From an uncultured Selenomonadales bacterium (lineage in GTDB: Bacteria; Bacillota; Negativicutes; Acidaminococcales; Acidaminococcaceae), in the NCBI GenBank assembly GCA_900315345.1, contig OMYP01000003.1:62001-126000 (forward strand): DNA of 64,000 nt, given 5' to 3'. Shown one piece after another: positions 1 through 8,211 of the stretch (its first letter is position 1; every line of letters begins with the position of its first letter). The position numbers were made by a program, and so were the translations under genes. A model generated the notes under the pieces. It had not been told where the DNA came from and searched no databases. It saw nothing but the letters and a program-made list of their open reading frames with translations.

Positions 1-204
1 CTGAATATTCCTATCGTAGCAACTGTTGATACCAACTGCGATCCGGATGAAGTGGATTACGTAATCCCGGCTAACGATGACGCTATCCGTGCCGTACGGC
101 TGCTGGCAAGCAAAATGGCCGATGCGGTTCTGGAAGGCCGTCAGGGCCAGCAGACTGCAGAAGCGGAAGCTCCTGCGGAAGAAGCTCCGGCTGAAGCTGA
201 ATAA
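1..204 (+). CDS. rpsB: 30S ribosomal protein S2, C-terminal part (5' end outside window)
   Basis: The window opens inside this reading frame; 67 codons remain before TAA at 202-204. The visible part contains [14 protein letters not shown] and YVIPANDDA, the conserved C-terminal S2 segment, followed by a helix and an acidic Ala/Glu-rich tail ([13 protein letters not shown]). S2 joins the small subunit late and helps recruit S1. The next gene is tsf, the near-universal bacterial order, which supports the call. The start and N-terminal part cannot be judged. Confidence 0.95.
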   Translation: MNIPIVATVDTNCDPDEVDYVIPANDDAIRAVRLLASKMADAVLEGRQGQQTAEAEAPAEEAPAEAE

Positions 205-253
205 TTTTACGAACCGGCTTTTTAAGCGGAAACCGACGTTAAAAAAGAACTGA

Positions 254-279
254 AAAGGGAACCTGAAGAGGTTCCCTTT
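254..279 (+). terminator. Perfect 11-bp hairpin between rpsB and tsf (attenuator or processing site)
   Basis: Arms AAAGGGAACCT (254-264) and AGGTTCCCTTT (269-279) pair perfectly around a GAAG tetraloop. Only ATTAAAC follows, not a long T run, so it is probably a partial terminator or RNA-stability element that sets the rpsB:tsf ratio rather than a full stop. No obvious promoter lies between it and tsf, 48 nt downstream. Confidence 0.55.
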
Positions 280-327
280 ATTAAACTATAAAATCATTTG
301 ATGAGAAAATACAGGAGGGTTAATTCT

Positions 328-1209
328 ATGGCACAGATTACAGCTGCAATTGTAAAAGAACTGCGTGAACGTACCGGCGCAGGCATGATGGACTGCAAAA
401 AAGCGCTGGTTGCTACGGAAGGCGATATGGAGAAGGCAATCGACTTCCTGCGTGAAAAGGGCCTTTCCCAGGCTGCTAAAAAAGCCGGCCGCGTAGCTGC
501 GGAAGGTGCTGTTGTGGCACATGTTACCGAAGACGGAAAAGTTGGTGCAATCGTTGAAGTAAACTGCGAAACTGACTTTGTAGGTCAGAATGAGAATTTC
601 CAGGCTCTGGCAAAATCCATTGCAGCGCTTATTGTAGAAACCAATCCGGCTGACGTGGAAACATTGCTTGCTTCTGAACTGGACGGAAAAGCCGTTAAGG
701 ACGTGGTAACCGAAGCGATTGCCAAAATCGGTGAAAACATTTCCGTTCGCCGTTTTGTACGTTTTGAAAGTGCGGAAGGAAAGGTTTACAGCTATATCCA
801 TGCCGGCGGAAAGATTGGCGTACTTGTGGACATGAAAGGCGGCGATTTGGAACTCGGGAAAGATATCGCAATGCAGGTAGCTGCTGCAAATCCCCAGTAT
901 CTGGACCGTACCGAAGTTCCGGCTTCCGAACTGGAACATGAAAAGGATATCCTGACAGAACAGGCCCGCAATGAAGGCAAACCGGAAAAGATTATCGAAA
1001 AGATGGTATTAGGCCGTATCAACAAATATTATAAAGATGTATGCCTGGTTGATCAGGAATTCATTAAGGACGGCGATCTGACCATCAGCAAGCTGCTTAA
1101 ATCCAAGAATGCCGAAGTTGCCCGTTTTGCACGGTTCCAGTTAGGTGAAGGCATTGAGAAAAAGCAGGAAAACTTTGCTGAAGAAGTTGCTGCTTTCATC
1201 AAAAAATAA
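328..1209 (+). CDS. tsf: Elongation factor Ts
   Basis: EF-Ts is the cytosolic nucleotide-exchange factor that recycles EF-Tu-GDP to EF-Tu-GTP. The 293-residue product has the N-terminal UBA-like segment with [17 protein letters not shown] (residues 11-27) and the EF-Tu-contacting TDFV at 82-85. The ATG at 328 follows AGGAGGG (313-319) at 8-nt spacing. A TTG at 298 and an ATG at 301 are in frame upstream but have no ribosome site and add residues foreign to the family. It lies downstream of rpsB and ends at a strong terminator. Confidence 0.97.
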   Translation: MAQITAAIVKELRERTGAGMMDCKKALVATEGDMEKAIDFLREKGLSQAAKKAGRVAAEGAVVAHVTEDGKVGAIVEVNCETDFVGQNENFQALAKSIAALIVETNPADVETLLASELDGKAVKDVVTEAIAKIGENISVRRFVRFESAEGKVYSYIHAGGKIGVLVDMKGGDLELGKDIAMQVAAANPQYLDRTEVPASELEHEKDILTEQARNEGKPEKIIEKMVLGRINKYYKDVCLVDQEFIKDGDLTISKLLKSKNAEVARFARFQLGEGIEKKQENFAEEVAAFIKK

Positions 1210-1221
1210 ACTGTCGCACTG

Positions 1222-1251
1222 AAAAGACTGCAGTCCCTGCAGTCTTTTTTT
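1222..1251 (+). terminator. Rho-independent terminator after tsf
   Basis: AAAGACTGCAG (1223-1233) pairs with CTGCAGTCTTT (1237-1247) around a 3-nt loop and runs into a T tract. It ends the rpsB-tsf unit. Confidence 0.9.
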
Positions 1252-1301
1252 ATGTATGAAAGAAATTTCTAAAATTCCCGGCTGTTTATTGTGTTCTGCT
1301 A

Positions 1302-1330
1302 TTTTTCAAAAACGCAGGATGTGGTATAAT
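1302..1330 (+). promoter_or_regulatory. Putative promoter for the pyrH-frr operon
   Basis: A perfect -10 TATAAT at 1325-1330 is preceded by TGG, giving an extended -10 (TGGTATAAT). The -35 at 17-bp spacing (TTTTTC, 1302-1307) is poor, as is common with extended -10 promoters. It lies between the tsf terminator and the pyrH start, leaving a leader of about 105 nt. Confidence 0.55.
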
Positions 1331-1365
1331 GTTTAGAAGAATGCACTCCGGGAAACTTTTTTTGA

Positions 1366-2169
<804 letters not shown>

Positions 2170-2171
2170 TT

Positions 2172-2735
2172 ATGGCTACAATTGAGGAAATGCTTGCATC
2201 CAATGAAGATAAAATGAAAAAGACGATTTCCTATCTGCGGGAAGATCTGGCCGGTCTGCGGGCCGGACGTGCCACTCCGGCTCTTCTTAACAAAATTATG
2301 GTAGATTATTATGGAACACCCACACCGGTGAACCAGGTAGCCAACGTTGCAGTCCCCGAACCGCGTATGATCGTGATCACCCCCTGGGAAAAAACCATGA
2401 TCAAAGCTATATCCAAAGCAATTATGACCTCTGACCTGGGCCTTAACCCGAATACTGACGGCTCTGTGATTCGCCTTAATTTGCCGCAACTTACGGAAGA
2501 CCGCAGAAAAGAGCTGGTAAAAACTGCCCGCAAACGCACTGAAGAGGCCCGGGTCACTGTCCGCGGCCTGCGTCGTGATATTATCGAGGGCATTAAAAAG
2601 GCAGAAAAAGCAAAACAGGTTACAGAAGACGATTCCAAGGAAGGCCAGGAGAATGCCCAGAAGCTTACCGATAAGATGATGAAGGAAATCGATAAGGTAA
2701 TCGAAGCCAAAGAAAAGGAAATCATGGAAGTGTAA
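2172..2735 (+). CDS. frr: Ribosome recycling factor
   Basis: With EF-G it splits post-termination ribosomes. The 187-residue protein has the family signature around LRAGRATPALL (N-terminal helix), the domain II strand region with TPVNQVANVAVPEPR, and the long C-terminal helices including RRKELVKTARKRTEEARV. Shine-Dalgarno AGGAGG (2157-2162) lies inside pyrH. The pyrH-frr pair is conserved across bacteria. A small unrecognised gene starts 1 nt after the stop codon, so transcription probably continues. Confidence 0.97.
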   Translation: MATIEEMLASNEDKMKKTISYLREDLAGLRAGRATPALLNKIMVDYYGTPTPVNQVANVAVPEPRMIVITPWEKTMIKAISKAIMTSDLGLNPNTDGSVIRLNLPQLTEDRRKELVKTARKRTEEARVTVRGLRRDIIEGIKKAEKAKQVTEDDSKEGQENAQKLTDKMMKEIDKVIEAKEKEIMEV

Positions 2736-2736
2736 A

Positions 2737-2967
2737 ATGCCGGATGTAATGGCTTTGCCCTTAAACGACGCCGTAAAGATTTTGGCGGCTGCAGGCTGGG
2801 ATTTTGAATTGGTTCGTATCTCTTCCAGGTACAGAGATAAAGAGACAGAAAACAGTTACATGGAAGAGTATGTTGTCAGGCAGCGGAAGCTGTCTGATTA
2901 TAAAGTGCTTTTAACAACAATGCTGAAGAGGAGAAAGGAGGTGCTCGAGCATGGCTTTCAAAATTGA
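2737..2967 (+). CDS. Small conserved-type protein with PASTA-like start, unknown function
   Basis: A 76-residue ORF begins 1 nt after frr and overlaps the ferredoxin start by 17 nt, which implies coupled translation. The N-terminal PLNDAVKILAAAGWDFELV resembles the opening helix and strand of a PASTA fold, which binds in a similar 'turn helix strand' arrangement, but only one partial unit is present and there is no membrane segment. The rest is charged (RYRDKETENSYMEEYVV, then a basic C terminus). I do not recognise a family and assign no role. Tight packing and overlap are the best evidence that it is real. Confidence 0.6.
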   Translation: MPDVMALPLNDAVKILAAAGWDFELVRISSRYRDKETENSYMEEYVVRQRKLSDYKVLLTTMLKRRKEVLEHGFQN

Positions 2968-3127
2968 TACGGATGCTTGCGTAGGCTGTGGCACTTGTGC
3001 CGGCACTTGCCCCGTGGGCGCACCGAAAGAAGACGGTAACGGTAAATATCAGATTACCGCTGATGAATGCGTAGAATGCGGCGCATGTGCTGCAAACTGC
3101 CCTGTTAACGCTATTTCTCAGGAATAA
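2951..3127 (+). CDS. 2[4Fe-4S] ferredoxin, clostridial type
   Basis: A 58-residue protein, ATG at 2951, preceded by AAAGGAGG with good spacing. Two classic cluster motifs are visible: C10-x2-C13-x2-C16-x3-C20-P and C40-x2-C43-x2-C46-x3-C50-P, which is the full ligand set for two low-potential [4Fe-4S] clusters. It would carry electrons in the cytosol for anaerobic redox enzymes. The following region contains dxr and ispG; IspG needs reduced ferredoxin or flavodoxin, so this protein could serve it (inference). The start overlaps the preceding small ORF by 17 nt. Confidence 0.92.
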   Translation: MAFKIDTDACVGCGTCAGTCPVGAPKEDGNGKYQITADECVECGACAANCPVNAISQE

Positions 3128-3139
3128 TTGACTGTATGA

Positions 3140-3175
3140 CTCCCCTTTTGCCCAGCAGAAGGGGAGGCACATTTT
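3140..3175 (+). terminator. Possible terminator after the ferredoxin gene
   Basis: CTCCCCTT (3140-3147) pairs with AAGGGGAG (3159-3166) across an 11-nt loop; GCAC precedes a run of five Ts. The large loop and offset T run make it a moderate candidate. uppS starts 22 nt later without an evident promoter, so read-through is likely. Confidence 0.45.
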
Positions 3176-3196
3176 TCTTTCAGGGAGAACCTATCC

Positions 3197-3982
3197 ATGT
3201 TTAAAGGTTTGTTTCAAAGACCTGTCCGTTCCATGCCGTCAGCTGTAACATTAAAAACCGACGGTCTGGATATGACAAATATCCCAAAACATGTAGCTAT
3301 TATTATGGACGGAAACGGACGATGGGCAAAGGCTCAGGGAAAAGCCCGGACCTATGGCCATAAAGCCGGTGCCGAAACTTTAAAAACTATTGTAAGGGCT
3401 GCTGATACTCTGGGTATCAAAGCCATTACGGCCTATGCATTTTCTACCGAGAACTGGAAGCGCCCGGTTACGGAAGTCCATTTCATTATGGAATTATTAA
3501 GCCGGTATCTTACCTCGGAAATCGAAGATTTTAAAGCGAACAACGTTCAGGTACGTTTTATGGGATCCAGAGAAGGCCTTCCTGCCATTGTTAATGAAAA
3601 AATGGATCACGCCATTGACGAAACGAAAAATGACACAGGTATCATCTTAAATCTTGCAATTAATTACGGGGGACAGGCCGAAATACTTCATGCGGTGAGA
3701 TCCATTGCCCAGCAGGTAGCAAATGGAACCCTTAACGTAGAAGATATTGATGCTCCCGTATTTGAAAATAATTTATATTCCAAAGGGCTTCCGTCACCGG
3801 ACCTGATGATCCGGACCGGCGGCGACCTGCGGGTAAGCAACTTTTTATTATGGCAGATCGCATATTCGGAAATTTGGACTACACCGGTATATTGGCCGGA
3901 TTTTTCGCCGGATATGCTGATTGAAGCCATTAAAGTTTACCAAAGCCGCGAACGTCGCTTTGGCGGACTTGTACAAAAATAA
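3197..3982 (+). CDS. uppS: Undecaprenyl (polyprenyl) diphosphate synthase
   Basis: Adds cis-isoprene units to farnesyl diphosphate to make the C55 lipid carrier for peptidoglycan, LPS and teichoic-type polymers. The 261-residue cis-prenyltransferase has the IPP/Mg-binding motif MDGNGRWA with catalytic Asp38, the substrate motif YAFSTENWKRP, and the C-terminal signature around LMIRTGGDLRVSNFLLWQ. The first 28 residues are an N-terminal extension before the fold. GGGAG lies 9 nt before ATG. It heads the uppS-cdsA-dxr-rseP-ispG run, joining isoprenoid, lipid and envelope quality-control functions. Confidence 0.96.
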   Translation: MFKGLFQRPVRSMPSAVTLKTDGLDMTNIPKHVAIIMDGNGRWAKAQGKARTYGHKAGAETLKTIVRAADTLGIKAITAYAFSTENWKRPVTEVHFIMELLSRYLTSEIEDFKANNVQVRFMGSREGLPAIVNEKMDHAIDETKNDTGIILNLAINYGGQAEILHAVRSIAQQVANGTLNVEDIDAPVFENNLYSKGLPSPDLMIRTGGDLRVSNFLLWQIAYSEIWTTPVYWPDFSPDMLIEAIKVYQSRERRFGGLVQK

Positions 3983-4001
3983 TTTTGAGGATGGGTAAGT
4001 T

Positions 4002-4832
4002 TTGTTTAAGCGTATTTTAACTGCGATCGTGGGAATTCCGGCAGCTGTTTTTCTGGTCACAAAAGGAGGCCTTCTTTTTTCAGCAGCTGTTCTGATATTA
4101 GCTTTTGCCGCATGGCGGGAGTATGCCCGGATGACCGGGACAAAAGGGGTAAAGACCTATTATCTGACCTCGTTTTTGCCTTCCATGCTGCTGGTTGTTG
4201 CTGCCGGCACCGGAAAACAGGAATGGCTTCTCCCCATACTTGCTTTATCTGTTCCCTGCATCTTATCGGAAGGGCTGTTCCGGCATTGCAATTGCGATGA
4301 AACCAACTGGCCCCTGCACACATCCAACTCACTGGTCGCCCTTTTATATGTAGGCCTGTTATTTGCGCATATCTCATTGATGAGAACGTCAGCAGGTAAC
4401 AGCCTTCCGTTTATGGGAATGGAATTTGAAAAGGGAGAATTATCCCTCTGGATGGTATTGTTAGGAACCTGGGCCAGCGATACCTTCGCTTATTTTTTTG
4501 GAATGGCCCTGGGAAAACATAAATTCTGTTCTGTCAGTCCGAAAAAATCAATGGAAGGCGCAGTAGCAGGATTCATTTTTGCAATGGCTGTAACCGGAGG
4601 AATTGCGTTCTACGGACTTCACACAGGCATTTTACCGGCTTTTGTGCTGGGATTGACCGTTGCTTTTTTTGCTCCTGTAGGAGATTTGGTAGAATCTATT
4701 CTGAAGCGCTCATATGAAATAAAAGATTCAGGAAATTTCTTTCCGGGTCACGGCGGTGTATTAGACAGGTTTGACAGCCTGCTTTTTGCCGTCCCTGCCG
4801 TTTATTATGTGATGAAGTTCCTTAACGTCTAA
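4002..4832 (+). CDS. cdsA: Phosphatidate cytidylyltransferase (CDP-diglyceride synthase)
   Basis: Converts phosphatidic acid and CTP to CDP-diacylglycerol, the precursor of all phospholipids, at the inner membrane. The 276-residue protein has several hydrophobic segments and the C-terminal CDP-diglyceride synthase signature (KRSYEIKDSGNFFPGHGG, then DRFDS, about residues 230-257). TTG at 4002 is used with GAGG about 11 nt upstream; no better ATG precedes the first membrane segment (FKRILTAIVGIPAAVFL). It lies 19 nt after uppS. Its product feeds pssA at 48.2 kb. Confidence 0.94.
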   Translation: MFKRILTAIVGIPAAVFLVTKGGLLFSAAVLILAFAAWREYARMTGTKGVKTYYLTSFLPSMLLVVAAGTGKQEWLLPILALSVPCILSEGLFRHCNCDETNWPLHTSNSLVALLYVGLLFAHISLMRTSAGNSLPFMGMEFEKGELSLWMVLLGTWASDTFAYFFGMALGKHKFCSVSPKKSMEGAVAGFIFAMAVTGGIAFYGLHTGILPAFVLGLTVAFFAPVGDLVESILKRSYEIKDSGNFFPGHGGVLDRFDSLLFAVPAVYYVMKFLNV

Positions 4833-4865
4833 GGAATCCAAGTTATTTGTCTCAATGGAGTTTTT

Positions 4866-6062
4866 ATGAAAAATATATCTGTCCTTGGCAGTACCGGGTC
4901 TATTGGCAAGCAGACTCTGGAAGTAGTCGCGGCAAATCCGGATGAATTGAGGGTACGCGTGTTGGCGGCCCACAAAAATTATGCCCTGCTGTCAGAACAA
5001 ATCAAAACATTTGAACCGGATTTTGCGGTCCTTACAGATAAAGAAGCAGCAGCAGAATTGCAGAAACAATATCACGGGAAAACAGAAATTCTAAGCGGCC
5101 AGGAAGGTTTGCTGGCTGCCGCTACTTATGAAAAAACAGATACCGTTTTAGGCGCCATGGTGGGATATGCAGGCTTGCGTCCGATTTTAGCAGCCATATC
5201 TGCCGGCAAGGATATTGCCCTGGCCAATAAAGAAACCCTTGTAGCTGCAGGTCATATTGTCATGAAAGCAGTGCATGACAATAATGTAAACCTGCTGCCT
5301 GTCGACAGCGAACACAGCGCGATTTTCCAGTCATTGCGGGGCGGTTACCATCCTTGTCTGACATTTACCAAAAAGGGAAGGGATGCAAGCGAAGTTAAAC
5401 GGTTGATTCTTACAGCTTCCGGCGGTCCCTTCCGGGGAATGACCAAGGCAGAACTGGCACAGGTTACCCTTGCCCAATGTTTAAAACACCCGAACTGGAA
5501 CATGGGGAAAAAAGTAACGATAGACAGTTCGACCCTGGCCAACAAAGGTCTTGAAGTTATGGAGGCCCACTGGCTGTTCAATATGCCTTATGAAAAAATT
5601 GATGTGGTCGTGCATCCCCAGAGCATCGTCCATTCGCTGGTAGAATTTGAAGACGGTGCTGTTTTGGCACAATTAGGCATACCTGACATGAGGCTTCCCA
5701 TCCAATATGCTTTATCCTATCCGAAACGGTTTAACTGCAGCTTTGGCCAGCTTGATCTGGTCCAATGCGGCGCGCTGACCTTTGAAAAACCGGATACTGA
5801 AGCATTTCCTTTATTACAGATTGCCATCAACTGCGGCAAAGCCGGAGGCAGCCTGCCCTGCGCTTTTAATGCTGCCAATGAAGAATGCGTTACGGCTTTT
5901 ATAGACGGAAAAATTTCTTACCCGGACATTCCTGCCATTGTGAAAGGGGTAATCGATTCCCATGCCCTGATTCCCGAACCGGATCTTGACGAAATTGAAG
6001 AAACCGACAAAGAAGTTCGTATAAGAGCAAAAGAAATAATCAACAGTATCAGCAAACAATAG
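4866..6062 (+). CDS. dxr: 1-deoxy-D-xylulose 5-phosphate reductoisomerase
   Basis: Second step of the MEP isoprenoid pathway: NADPH-dependent rearrangement and reduction of DXP to MEP. The 398 residues show the Rossmann motif GSTGSIG (8-14), the metal and substrate segment LLPVDSEHSAIFQSL, and the second substrate-binding segment MEAHWLFN. ATG at 4866 has GGAG 5 nt upstream. The C-terminal four-helix domain is complete. With ispG downstream and uppS upstream, it makes this operon an undecaprenyl precursor supply module. Confidence 0.97.
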   Translation: MKNISVLGSTGSIGKQTLEVVAANPDELRVRVLAAHKNYALLSEQIKTFEPDFAVLTDKEAAAELQKQYHGKTEILSGQEGLLAAATYEKTDTVLGAMVGYAGLRPILAAISAGKDIALANKETLVAAGHIVMKAVHDNNVNLLPVDSEHSAIFQSLRGGYHPCLTFTKKGRDASEVKRLILTASGGPFRGMTKAELAQVTLAQCLKHPNWNMGKKVTIDSSTLANKGLEVMEAHWLFNMPYEKIDVVVHPQSIVHSLVEFEDGAVLAQLGIPDMRLPIQYALSYPKRFNCSFGQLDLVQCGALTFEKPDTEAFPLLQIAINCGKAGGSLPCAFNAANEECVTAFIDGKISYPDIPAIVKGVIDSHALIPEPDLDEIEETDKEVRIRAKEIINSISKQ

Positions 6063-6073
6063 GAGAATTTGTT

Positions 6074-7093
6074 TTGTTAACGATTTTAGCTTGTATTTTT
6101 GTTTTTGGAATATTGGTAACAGTACATGAACTGGGACACTTTATCACTGCAAAGATGACCGGCATGAAGGTGGAAGAGTTTTCTATCGGATTCGGCCCGA
6201 AAATTTATCAGCAGCAGGACGGGGAGACCTTATATTCTCTTCGGATGATCCCCCTTGGCGGCTACAATAAAATTGCGGGCATGGATCCCGAAGACCCGGA
6301 AGACACTGAAAGAGGTTTTAATTCCAAACCGGTAGCTTCCCGCATGCTTGTAATCCTGGCAGGATCTCTCATGAATTTTGTGTTGCCGGTTTTGATTTTT
6401 TTCGGAATCTTCCTGGCATATGGGATGGAGGTTCCGGAAGATAAACCCATACTTGGACAGGTGGTTGAGGGGTATCCCGCAGCCCAAAGCGGTTTGAAGG
6501 AAGGAGACCGGATTCTTTCAATTGATGGAAAACCGGTAAATAACTGGCTGGATATTCGCAACGCGATTGCCGCTGCCGGAATCAGGGAAGTCCCCTTCAA
6601 AGTGCAGCGCGGAAGCAATCAACTGTCAATTTCCCTGAAACCGGACGTAAATCCGGAAACAGGCAAACCGTTCATCGGTGTAGTATCTTCCCTGAAAAAA
6701 GTACAGCTTTCTCCTTCACAGGCTGCTGTAGCTTCTGTAACCGCAACAAAGAACATTGTAAAAAATATGTATGCGTCTTTGTATCATATGGTGACCGGAA
6801 AAGTGAAAGCGGAACTTTCAGGTCCTGTAGGAGTAGCAAAAATGGCAGGACAGGTGGCCCACAAAGGATTTGATATGCTGCTTCAGTTCACTGCCATGCT
6901 GAGCCTGAACCTTGCCATCATCAATCTCTTGCCGCTTCCCGCATTGGATGGCGGTCATTTCCTGATTTTACTGATTGAAGCAATCACAGGACAGAAATTA
7001 GGGAAAAAGGCGATGATGAATATTCAAAAAGTTGGTGTTGCAATGATCTTGGCAATTACGATTTTTGCTACATTTAAAGATTTGACACGGTAA
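6074..7093 (+). CDS. rseP: RIP metalloprotease RseP (site-2 protease)
   Basis: Zinc intramembrane protease that cuts membrane-bound regulators such as anti-sigma factors within the bilayer. The 339-residue protein starts with a membrane segment carrying HELGH (His18, Glu19, His22), has one PDZ domain around residues 120-200 (VVEGYPAAQSGLKEGDRILS), and ends with the NLLPLPALDGGH motif supplying the third zinc ligand. E. coli RseP has two PDZ domains; one is usual in Firmicutes. TTG at 6074 follows AGGAG by 8 nt. Its position after dxr is conserved. The substrate here is unknown. Confidence 0.95.
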   Translation: MLTILACIFVFGILVTVHELGHFITAKMTGMKVEEFSIGFGPKIYQQQDGETLYSLRMIPLGGYNKIAGMDPEDPEDTERGFNSKPVASRMLVILAGSLMNFVLPVLIFFGIFLAYGMEVPEDKPILGQVVEGYPAAQSGLKEGDRILSIDGKPVNNWLDIRNAIAAAGIREVPFKVQRGSNQLSISLKPDVNPETGKPFIGVVSSLKKVQLSPSQAAVASVTATKNIVKNMYASLYHMVTGKVKAELSGPVGVAKMAGQVAHKGFDMLLQFTAMLSLNLAIINLLPLPALDGGHFLILLIEAITGQKLGKKAMMNIQKVGVAMILAITIFATFKDLTR

Positions 7094-7140
7094 GTTCTTT
7101 GTGTGCTTTTTCTAAGATAAATGACCAGGAAGGTGGTTCC

Positions 7141-8211
7141 ATGAAACGAAGGACGACACGTCTGATTCATATAGGGAATGTCCCCGTTGGCGGTTCAGCG
7201 CCGATTACCGTCCAGTCCATGACCAATACCAGGACTCAGGACGCTGAAGCAACATTGCGGCAAATCAACCAGTTGGCAGATGCCGGATGCGATATCATCC
7301 GGTGTGCGGTACCGGACATGGCGGCGGCCAATGCATTGGAGGACATCGTCAACAATAGCCCGATTCCCGTCATAGCAGATATTCACTTTGATTACCGGCT
7401 TGCATTACAGGCAATTGCTTCCGGTGTCCACGGACTACGGCTGAATCCGGGAAATATCGGGGGACCGGAAAAAGTAAAAGCGGTGGTGGAAGCGGCCAAG
7501 CCAAAAAATATTCCCATACGGATCGGTGTGAATGCCGGCTCCCTGCCTAAAGACCTGCTGGAAAAATATGGGCATCCCACAGCGGAAGCTCTGGTGGAAG
7601 CGGCCTGGCGCCATATCCGTATTTTGGAAGATATGGATTACCGGAACATAAAAGTGTCCCTGAAATGCCACGACGTTCCTCTTACTCTTGAAGCCTACCG
7701 GTTGCTGGCTTCCCAGTGCGATTTTCCGCTCCATGTAGGAATCACGGAGGCCGGAACGGTCAATTCCGGCATCATAAAATCCGCAGTCGGCATCGGTACG
7801 TTACTGGCTGAAGGAATTGGCGACACCATCAGGGTCTCACTTACGGGGGATCCTGTAAATGAAGTGAAGGTCGGTTATGAGATCCTGAAATCCCTGGGAT
7901 TGCGCAACTACGGGCCTACGCTAATCAGCTGTCCCACCTGCGGCCGCACCAGTATTGACCTGGAAAAACTGGCCCACACAGTGGAAGAAAAGCTGGCAGG
8001 GATAAAAGAGCCTATTTCCATTGCGGTTATGGGCTGCATTGTGAACGGCCCCGGCGAAGCCAGGGAAGCCGATGTGGGAATTGCTGGCGGAATAGGGGAA
8101 GGATTGGTTTTCCGAAAAGGGAAAGTGATTAAAAAGGTTCCCGAAGACTGCCTGGTAAATGAATTGTTTGAAGAAATCAATAAAATTTTAGATGAGAGGA
8201 AGAAACAGTAA
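7141..8211 (+). CDS. ispG: 4-hydroxy-3-methylbut-2-enyl diphosphate synthase (flavodoxin/ferredoxin type)
   Basis: Penultimate MEP pathway enzyme, reducing MEcPP to HMBPP with a [4Fe-4S] cluster. The 356-residue TIM-barrel plus cluster-domain protein shows the ligands Cys264, Cys267 (SCPTCGR), Cys299 and Glu306 (GCIVNGPGE). ATG at 7141 follows AGGAAGGTGG; the frame is open 14 codons further upstream from 7099 but without family similarity. A clostridial ferredoxin is encoded 4 kb upstream in the same direction and is a candidate electron donor. proS begins immediately after the stop. Confidence 0.96.
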   Translation: MKRRTTRLIHIGNVPVGGSAPITVQSMTNTRTQDAEATLRQINQLADAGCDIIRCAVPDMAAANALEDIVNNSPIPVIADIHFDYRLALQAIASGVHGLRLNPGNIGGPEKVKAVVEAAKPKNIPIRIGVNAGSLPKDLLEKYGHPTAEALVEAAWRHIRILEDMDYRNIKVSLKCHDVPLTLEAYRLLASQCDFPLHVGITEAGTVNSGIIKSAVGIGTLLAEGIGDTIRVSLTGDPVNEVKVGYEILKSLGLRNYGPTLISCPTCGRTSIDLEKLAHTVEEKLAGIKEPISIAVMGCIVNGPGEAREADVGIAGGIGEGLVFRKGKVIKKVPEDCLVNELFEEINKILDERKKQ

